64,000 nucleotides of DNA from Dyella_A sp051962475 (GTDB lineage: Bacteria > Pseudomonadota > Gammaproteobacteria > Xanthomonadales > Rhodanobacteraceae), in the NCBI RefSeq assembly GCF_051962475.1, contig NZ_JBQCCF010000032.1, positions 1 through 64,000 of the forward strand. Reading direction: 5' to 3'. The notes below the pieces were generated by a model. It was given only the letters and a program-made list of their open reading frames with translations. It did no database searches and was not told where the DNA came from. How positions within the stretch are numbered: the stretch's first letter is position 1; the number at the start of each line of letters is the position of its first letter. Positions 58,535 to 64,000 of this stretch are shown piece after piece. The translations under genes were made by a program, and so were the position numbers.

Positions 58535-59143
58535 ATGATCGACATTTCCGAGCGCGCCCAGCAGCACTTTCTCAAGCTTCTCGCTCAGCAGGGCACCGAC
58601 GGCCTGGGCATCCGCCTGCGGGTGGTCGACGCCGGTACCCCGGCGGCGAACTGCGAGCTGGAGTTCTGCGAGCGCGCCGACCTCACCGGCAACGAATGGA
58701 CGATCGAATGCGCCGGCTTCCATTTCTACGTCGAGGGCGACAGCGCACGTTGGCTGGACAACGCCAGCATCGACTACGAGCCCAATGCCACCGGCGGCCA
58801 GCTCAACATCCGGGCGCCCGGCATCAAGGGACAGCAGCCGGGCGCGGATGCCGGCCTGATCGAGCGGGTGCAGTACGTGCTGGAGGCGGAGATCAACCCC
58901 CGGCTGGCCTCGCATGGTGGTCGCGTGAGCCTGCGCGAAATCGACGCCGACGGCGTGGTGATGCTGCAGTTCGGCGGCGGCTGCCACGGCTGCGGGATGG
59001 TCGACGTCACGCTCAAGCAGGGCGTGGAGAAGACCCTGCGCGAGCGCGTGCCGGAAGTGTCGGCAGTGCGCGATGCCACCGATCACGCCAGCGGCGCCAA
59101 GCCGTACTACGAAGGCAAGCAGGGTCGGTCGGCGATCGGCTGA
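58535..59143 (+). CDS. nfuA: Fe/S biogenesis protein NfuA
   Basis: 202 aa. N-terminal degenerate A-type domain (IRLRVVDAGTPAANCELEF) and C-terminal Nfu domain carrying the cluster ligands Cys150 and Cys153 in FGGGCHGCGMVDVTL. Carries and delivers [4Fe-4S] clusters, especially under oxidative stress or iron lack. GGAG precedes the ATG. Followed by a strong terminator. Confidence 0.96.
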   Translation: MIDISERAQQHFLKLLAQQGTDGLGIRLRVVDAGTPAANCELEFCERADLTGNEWTIECAGFHFYVEGDSARWLDNASIDYEPNATGGQLNIRAPGIKGQQPGADAGLIERVQYVLEAEINPRLASHGGRVSLREIDADGVVMLQFGGGCHGCGMVDVTLKQGVEKTLRERVPEVSAVRDATDHASGAKPYYEGKQGRSAIG

Positions 59144-59160
59144 GGCCAAGCCACCCGCGC

Positions 59161-59190
59161 AAAAAAAGCCCGCTTGCGCGGGCTTTTTTT
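59161..59190. terminator. Bidirectional intrinsic terminator after nfuA
   Basis: Seven A's, stem gcccgc / gcgggc with loop ttgc, seven T's. Serves nfuA and the convergent cytochrome gene ending at 59212. Confidence 0.93.
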
Positions 59191-59211
59191 CAGGCGACTT
59201 GCCGGGGCGGA

Positions 59212-59562
59212 TTACTTGTCGCCCTGAATGTGTCCCTGAAGCGTGCTGAGCTTGGTCGGCAGGCTGGAGAAGTAGGCGGTGACGTCCTCGATGTCCTGGT
59301 CGGACAGCGTGGCGGCGAAGCCCTTCATGATCGCGTTGTTGCGGCCGCCGTTCTTGTACTCGTGCAGCGCCTGCTGCAGGTAGGCGTTGTATTGGCCGGC
59401 CAGGCGCGGGTACTGCGGATCGACGGCGTTGCCGTCGGCACCGTGGCAGGCGAAGCAGGCAGCGGCCTTGGTCTTGCCGGCCTCGGGATTGCCGGTCGCC
59501 ATCAGCGACGTGGAGGCGAACGCCAGTGCGGCGAACGAAAGCAGGGTGAACGCACGGGTCAT
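59212..59562 (-). CDS. Small cytochrome c (class I, c4/c5-like)
   Basis: 116 aa with signal peptide (ALAFASTSLMA). One haem-binding CFACHG and distal Met in AIMKGFAATL. Periplasmic electron carrier to terminal oxidases. GAGG precedes the ATG at 59562. It follows another monohaem cytochrome after 19 bases, so the pair likely come from one operon and may have arisen by duplication of a c4-type protein half. Confidence 0.85.
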   Translation of the reverse strand: MTRAFTLLSFAALAFASTSLMATGNPEAGKTKAAACFACHGADGNAVDPQYPRLAGQYNAYLQQALHEYKNGGRNNAIMKGFAATLSDQDIEDVTAYFSSLPTKLSTLQGHIQGDK

Positions 59563-59581
59563 GCGGAATCCTCGGGACGGC

Positions 59582-59905
59582 TTACTTGGCAAGGCTGGAA
59601 AGGTAGGCGGCGATGTCTTCGATGTCCTTGTCGGACAGACTCTGCGCCTGCGCCATCATCGTCGGATGGGTGCGCTCGCCGCTCTGGTAGCCGTGCAGCG
59701 CATTGATGATGTACTGCTCGTTCTGGCCGGCGATGCGCGGCACCGGATAATCCGGGTAGGCGTTGGCATAGCCTTCCACGCCGTGGCACCCGTTGCAGGT
59801 GTAGACGAGCTTGCGCCCGGCGGCCTTGTCGCCTTCGGCGTGTGCGCTGCCGATGGTGAAGAGGGCGGCGGCCGCGGCAAGGCCAAGCAGTTGCAGTCGA
59901 GTCAT
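59582..59905 (-). CDS. Small cytochrome c (class I)
   Basis: 107 aa with signal peptide (LGLAAAAALFTIGSAHA). Haem motif YTCNGCHGVEG and axial Met in HPTMMAQAQSL. Paralogue of the following cytochrome (SDKDIEDIAAYLSSL versus SDQDIEDVTAYFSSL). Starts the two-gene cytochrome operon. Confidence 0.85.
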   Translation of the reverse strand: MTRLQLLGLAAAAALFTIGSAHAEGDKAAGRKLVYTCNGCHGVEGYANAYPDYPVPRIAGQNEQYIINALHGYQSGERTHPTMMAQAQSLSDKDIEDIAAYLSSLAK

Positions 59906-60045
59906 TGAGTTCTTTCCCACGATTCCGGCCGGTACAGGGCTACAAAGTCGCGGAAGTATAGACGTTGGCTGCAAGCAGCGACAACCGCGCGGCACCGTGG
60001 CGACCCGCCGCAGTGGCCGCTTCCGGCACGGCAGGTTCTTGCGCT

Positions 60046-61293
60046 TTAGAACAGGCTCTTGAGGATGTGGATGCCGGCGCTGTACTCGCCGATCAGCGTG
60101 CCCACGCTGACCAGGAAGAAGTTGAGCAGGGTGCGTGCCACGCGGTTTTTCCACCAGCCGCTCCAGTGGCCGACCTGGTCGCGCAGCGTCTCGAAGTCGC
60201 CCACGCGCGGCTTGCGTACCCAGGCCTCGGCCATCGCGCTAATGCCGCCCGCGGGGATGCCGGGGCGGAACGGCTTGATCGGTGCGGCGACGAAGGCGGC
60301 CGCGATGCTCAGCGGATGCCCGCCGGCCACCAGTGCGCCAAGGGCAGCGAAGCCGCCGGTGAACAGCACCCAGTTCATCAGTACGTGCGTACCCAGCGCC
60401 GTGTTGCGATGGAAGGCGTAGGCGATCAAGGCGAACACGGCGATCACCAGCCCGACGGCCACCCATTTCGGCCAGCGTGCCTTGGGCGGCGTCTGTGCCA
60501 GCGTGGCGACGGTGGTGGCCGGATCGTCCTGTCCATCGCGCAACTGGGTTGCCAGACCCTTGAGGTGACCTGCGCCGATCACTACCAGCACGCGGCGCGA
60601 TTCGTCGCTCGCATCGCGCGCGGCTTCTTCGCGCAGTCGTGCGGCCATGTAGGCGTCGCGTTCGGCGATCAGGCTGCGATAAAGCGGCTCGGACTGGCTG
60701 GCGAAGTCGCTGAAGGCGCTCTCCAACAGGTCGCTCTGCTTGAGCTTCTCGATCTCGTGTTCGGCGATGTCCTCGCGATCGAACACGCTGGCCAGCAACC
60801 CGCCCAGCAGGCCGAAACGCTGCCAGAAACCGACGCTGCGCCAGGCGCGCTTGAGCGTGGTGCCGACGTCGCGATCGACCACCCACAGCGGCGTGCCACG
60901 CGCTTCGGCACCATCCATTGCCGCCTTCATCTCGGCGCCGGGCTGAATCCCATACTGGTCGGCCAGGCGCTGCTGGAACGAGGACAGCACCAGGCTCGCC
61001 GCCACCATGCCGGCCTTGCCTTGGCGGATCACCTGGAACAGGTCGGTTTGGCGGAACGCGTCCGGGTCGCGCATGCCCTGGGCCCGGCTCTCGCACAGCT
61101 CGATCGCCACGGCGTGGAAGCGTTCGTGCGCCAGCATGGCGTTGACCGCATCGACGCTCGCCCGCGACACGTGCGCCGTACCCAGCAGCACGTATTCCAC
61201 GCCATCGCGCTGCACGCGCTCGATCGGTTGATCGACGAGCGCCTTGGGCAAGGGTTCGCGCAGGGCGTCGGTGGGAATCGCGTCAAGGTTCAT
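60046..61293 (-). CDS. TraB/GumN-family membrane protein
   Basis: 415 aa. N-terminal TraB domain with YVLLGTAHVSRASVDAV (the GTxH motif), AIELCESRA (E-L-C) and late VVIGAGHLKG (GxGH), the three motifs proposed as a metal-dependent hydrolase site. About four C-terminal transmembrane helices from residue 285. Bacterial members have no established function. Preceded by a long-stem hairpin (61334-61372). Confidence 0.85.
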   Translation of the reverse strand: MNLDAIPTDALREPLPKALVDQPIERVQRDGVEYVLLGTAHVSRASVDAVNAMLAHERFHAVAIELCESRAQGMRDPDAFRQTDLFQVIRQGKAGMVAASLVLSSFQQRLADQYGIQPGAEMKAAMDGAEARGTPLWVVDRDVGTTLKRAWRSVGFWQRFGLLGGLLASVFDREDIAEHEIEKLKQSDLLESAFSDFASQSEPLYRSLIAERDAYMAARLREEAARDASDESRRVLVVIGAGHLKGLATQLRDGQDDPATTVATLAQTPPKARWPKWVAVGLVIAVFALIAYAFHRNTALGTHVLMNWVLFTGGFAALGALVAGGHPLSIAAAFVAAPIKPFRPGIPAGGISAMAEAWVRKPRVGDFETLRDQVGHWSGWWKNRVARTLLNFFLVSVGTLIGEYSAGIHILKSLF

Positions 61294-61389
61294 GCGCGGG
61301 GCAGATCCATCAGGGGGAAGTCCAAGCATGGGGACCGTGCCGCGCCCCGACAAGCGGGACCTGCGGCACGGTTCAGCCAGGGCCGCCGA

Positions 61390-62280
61390 TCAATCGCGGA
61401 ATCGCTTCAGCAGATCGCCGTAGGCGTCGATGCGGCGATCGCGCAGGAACGGCCAGATCCGCCGCACGTGCTCGCTGCGCGCCATGTCGATCTCGACGAT
61501 CAGCAGCTCGCGCGCATCGGTGCCCGCGCGGGCGAGGAATTCGCCCTGCGGACCGGCGACGAAGCTGGTGCCCCAGAACTGGATGCCTGCGCCCACGCCC
61601 GACGGATCCGCTTCATAACCGGTGCGGTTGCACGACAGCAGCGGCAACCCGTTGGCCACCGCATGCCCGCGCTGCACGGTGACCCACGCCTCGCGCTGGC
61701 GATCTTTCTCGTCCTGCGCGTCGTTCGGATCCCAGCCGATCGCGGTGGGGTAGAGCAGCAGTTCGGCGCCGGCCAGCGCCATCAGGCGCGCGGCCTCCGG
61801 ATACCACTGGTCCCAGCACACCAGCACGCCGAGGCGGCCGACCGACGTGTCGATCGGATCGAAGCCCAGGTCGCCGGGGGTGAAGTAGAACTTTTCGTAG
61901 AACGCCGGATCGTCCGGGATGTGCATCTTGCGGTACTTGCCGGCGATCGCCGCCGCGCGATCGAACACCACCGCGGTGTTGTGGTACAGCCCGGTGGCGC
62001 GCTTCTCGAACAGCGAGGCAACCACCACCAGCTTGAGCTCCTCGGCGAGCTGGCCGATGCGCGCAGTGCTGTGGCCGGGAATCGTCTCGGCCAGGTCGAA
62101 CTCGTCCACCGACTCGCGCTGGCAGAAGTACGGCCCGTTGTGCAGCTCCTGCAGCAGCACCAGCTCGGCGCCGGCGGCGGCCGCTTCGCGCAGGCCGGCC
62201 TCGATCGCGTCGAGGTTGGCGTCGCGGCTGCCGCGATGGGTTTCCTGCAGCAGGGCCACCTTGAGGGTCTTGCGGGTCAT
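61390..62280 (-). CDS. aguB: N-carbamoylputrescine amidase
   Basis: 296 aa nitrilase-superfamily enzyme hydrolysing N-carbamoylputrescine to putrescine. Catalytic triad Glu in LVLLQELHNG, Lys in YRKMHIPDD and Cys in GVLVCWDQWYPEAA. Follows aguA after 32 bases; together they turn agmatine into putrescine. ATG 62280 (MTRKTLKVALLQETHRGSRD). Confidence 0.94.
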   Translation of the reverse strand: MTRKTLKVALLQETHRGSRDANLDAIEAGLREAAAAGAELVLLQELHNGPYFCQRESVDEFDLAETIPGHSTARIGQLAEELKLVVVASLFEKRATGLYHNTAVVFDRAAAIAGKYRKMHIPDDPAFYEKFYFTPGDLGFDPIDTSVGRLGVLVCWDQWYPEAARLMALAGAELLLYPTAIGWDPNDAQDEKDRQREAWVTVQRGHAVANGLPLLSCNRTGYEADPSGVGAGIQFWGTSFVAGPQGEFLARAGTDARELLIVEIDMARSEHVRRIWPFLRDRRIDAYGDLLKRFRD

Positions 62281-62312
62281 GTCGGGAATCCTGTGTCGTG
62301 GAGCGTCGTCAG

Positions 62313-63350
62313 TCAGCCGACCAGTCCGGCCGGCAGCTGCATGGTGATGCAGTGCAGGCTGCCGTTCTGCCAGATCAGCGGGCGGCACGGCACCTGCACC
62401 ACCTCGCGGCCCGGATGAGCCTGGCCGATGATGCGCGCCGCCGCGTCGTCCGCCGCGTCGCCGTAGGCCGGCACCAGCACGGCACCGTTGACGATCAGGT
62501 AGTTCGCGTACGACGCCGCCAAGCGGCGGCCTTCATCCACGATCGGCCTGGCCCACGGCAGCGGGTGGAGCGTGTACGGCTTGCCGTCCATGGTGCGCAG
62601 CGCGGCCAGCTCATCGGCCATGCGCTTGAGCTCTTCAAAGTGGGGGTCGCTGGCGTCGTCGCAAGCCTGGAACACGATGCGGTCGCCCGGAGCGAAGCGG
62701 GCGAGGGTGTCGATGTGCGCGTCGGTGTCGTCGCCTTCGAGGTAGCCGAAGTCCAGCCACAGGATGCGCGAGGCGTGCAGGCTGTCGCGCAGGATCGCGC
62801 TCATCTCATCGCGCGACTGCTCCGGATGGCGCTGGGTGAGGCAGCGCCAGGTGGTGAGCACGGTACCCGCGCCGTCCGATTCCACGCCGCCGCCTTCCAG
62901 CGCCCAGTCCACGCGCTTGTGTGCGGCGTGACCGAACACGCCGGCCTGCACCAGTCCGGCGATCAGCGCGTCGTCCTGCTCGGCACCGAACTTGCCGCCC
63001 CAGCCGGTGAAGCGGAAGTCGGTCAGCTGGAAACCGTCGGCGCCGTCGCGCAGGGTGATCGGGCCGGAGTCGCGCAGCCAGGTGTCGTCGTACGGCAGCT
63101 CGACGAAGCGCACGCGCGCCAGGTCCGCCCCGGCGGCGCGGATCAATCCCTCGGCATGGCTATGCAGGTCGGCATCCGGCGCCACGATCACCAGCGATTC
63201 GAAGCGCGTCACCGCGGCGGCCAGCGCAGCGTACGTCGTCTCGACCGAGGCCAGGCGCTCGGCCCAGTCGGTGTCGGCATGCGGCCACGCAATCAGCACC
63301 GCGGCCTGCGGTTCCCATTCCGCCGGCAGGCGCAGGGTGGAGTCGTTCAT
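62313..63350 (-). CDS. aguA: Agmatine deiminase
   Basis: 345 aa, pentein fold. Converts agmatine to N-carbamoylputrescine. Catalytic Cys in QNGSLHCITMQLP, DDTWLRDSGPIT and GGGVESDG loops intact. ATG 63350 (MNDSTLRLPAEWEPQ) is the usual start; GTG 63365 is in frame but neither has a clear ribosome site. First gene of the aguA-aguB operon. Confidence 0.94.
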   Translation of the reverse strand: MNDSTLRLPAEWEPQAAVLIAWPHADTDWAERLASVETTYAALAAAVTRFESLVIVAPDADLHSHAEGLIRAAGADLARVRFVELPYDDTWLRDSGPITLRDGADGFQLTDFRFTGWGGKFGAEQDDALIAGLVQAGVFGHAAHKRVDWALEGGGVESDGAGTVLTTWRCLTQRHPEQSRDEMSAILRDSLHASRILWLDFGYLEGDDTDAHIDTLARFAPGDRIVFQACDDASDPHFEELKRMADELAALRTMDGKPYTLHPLPWARPIVDEGRRLAASYANYLIVNGAVLVPAYGDAADDAAARIIGQAHPGREVVQVPCRPLIWQNGSLHCITMQLPAGLVG

Positions 63351-63417
63351 CGGGGGAGTTCGCACGTCGAAGAAAACACAGACGGCGAATTGTAAGGCAC
63401 CGGCCGTGCCGGTGACG

Positions 63418-63442
63418 CGGCCCCGGGACAGCGCCCGGGGCC
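63418..63442. terminator. GC hairpin between the small secreted gene and aguA
   Basis: ggccccggg / cccggggcc with a 6-base loop, just after the stop of the small secreted gene (63451, minus strand). No T-run. A second dyad (caccggc / gccggtg, 63399-63415) lies next to it. Confidence 0.45.
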
Positions 63443-63450
63443 GGTGGCGA

Positions 63451-63789
63451 TCAGTTCATCGCCGACGGATTGGTGTTGTTGCCGGCCGGCGTGTTGAGCA
63501 CGGCATGGATCACGTGGCTCTTCTCGAAGTACACGATGAACTGTGCGTAGTCCCAGCGGTTGATCACCGGGTGCTTGGCGCTGTCGCCGCCGCGCGGGGC
63601 GAGCTTGCGCTGCGGCGCGCCGTACTTCTTTTCCACCTGCGCCATGCTCATGCCGCGGCTGGGCAGGTTCATGTCCTTTTCCTGCTGCACGCGGTGGATG
63701 AGCAGGTTGTCGCCGCGGGCGAAGGCCGGAGCGGCGGCGCCGATGGCCAGCAAGCCGAGCAACGCCAGGCCGAAACGATGGTTGATCAT
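63451..63789 (-). CDS. Small secreted protein, BamE/SmpA-like motif
   Basis: 112 aa with signal peptide (LALLGLLAIGAAAPAFA). The mature part contains RGMSMAQVEKKYGAPQRKL, like the GMt-xxV-xxxxGxP motif of the BamE/SmpA-OmlA fold, then NRWDYAQFIVYFEKSHVIHA. Function not assigned; probably periplasmic. GAGAGGGGA precedes the ATG. Confidence 0.7.
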   Translation of the reverse strand: MINHRFGLALLGLLAIGAAAPAFARGDNLLIHRVQQEKDMNLPSRGMSMAQVEKKYGAPQRKLAPRGGDSAKHPVINRWDYAQFIVYFEKSHVIHAVLNTPAGNNTNPSAMN

Positions 63790-63949
63790 GATCCCCTCTC
63801 CCACGAGTGCTTGTCCCGCGCCGTTTTAGCAGAAGCCATCGCGCTTAGCCACGGCGTTTTGCGGCGTTTGCGATGGGTTGGGCGTTCGCCAGCGGCTATC
63901 ATGTCCGGCTGCGGGCGCGCGACGCGCCCGGAACGGAACCTTCGCCTGC

Positions 63950-64000
63950 ATGATCGCCTTTCGCCACTTCGCCCTGCGCCGCGGCAGTCGCTTGCTGCTC
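63950..64000 (+). CDS. ABC-F ATPase, N-terminal start only (cut by window end)
   Basis: Only 17 codons, MIAFRHFALRRGSRLLL, are inside the window. The start resembles ABC-F proteins (YheS/Uup type), whose first strand leads into GTRLLLEN. A gc-rich hairpin (ggcgcgc / gcgcgcc-type, about 63912-63930) precedes it. Identity is tentative. Confidence 0.5.
   Translation, partial: MIAFRHFALRRGSRLLL

Overview
The window looks like a chromosomal segment of a high-GC gammaproteobacterium of the order Xanthomonadales, probably Rhodanobacteraceae (Rhodanobacter/Dyella-like). The basis is gene content and order (orn-folP-glmM, tpiA-secG-tRNA-Leu, mutS/pncC-recA-recX-alaS-csrA-tRNA-Ser, rne/rluC, aguA-aguB), TPP-riboswitch control of a TonB receptor plus PnuT, and dispersed REP-like repeats. 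This assignment is inference; no database was searched.

Layout. 1-7.5 kb: a DUF559 domain read in frame through two repeats into epmA, a secreted S9 peptidase, a lipase-like hydrolase with a DUF4785 partner, and an MFS transporter. 7.5-17.3 kb: DUF2461 protein, exonuclease I, orn, folP, a glmM reading frame broken by an amber codon, two 2OG-oxygenase-type proteins, an SDR, tpiA, secG and tRNA-Leu(GAG). 17.28-27.44 kb: a 10.2 kb integrative element bounded by a 24-bp direct repeat of the tRNA-Leu 3' end. 27.5-32.8 kb: lysozyme-inhibitor-like protein, MOSC protein, kup, a KdpE-like regulator, an AT-hook-like protein, pnuT. 32.8-41 kb: TonB receptor with TPP riboswitch, an APH-like kinase, an AEC transporter, hslR, a response regulator, katG. 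41-49.4 kb: mutS, pncC, recA, recX, alaS, csrA, tRNA-Ser(GCT). 49.5-64 kb: lpxH and a periplasmic PPIase, a UvrY/GacA-like regulator, rne, rluC, a degenerate CPBP-like protein, phhB, nfuA, two small cytochromes c, a TraB-family protein, aguB, aguA, a small secreted protein and the start of an ABC-F gene.

The most unusual region is the integrative element. Its left half is a translationally coupled operon (AlpA-like HTH, small protein, primase-polymerase/helicase, three small proteins, two with zinc-ribbon-like Cys pairs). This is followed by an HK97-fold major capsid-like gene and three small genes, two of which end in similar coiled coils. No protease, portal, terminase or tail gene is visible. 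Its right half is a compact minus-strand cassette of five lower-GC genes: a lipoprotein, a single-TM protein, an unknown, a zinc-ribbon protein and a protein with a HEPN-like R-N-x3-H motif. I read the element as a phage satellite carrying a possible anti-phage cassette. That reading is inference and the tests are given in the findings.
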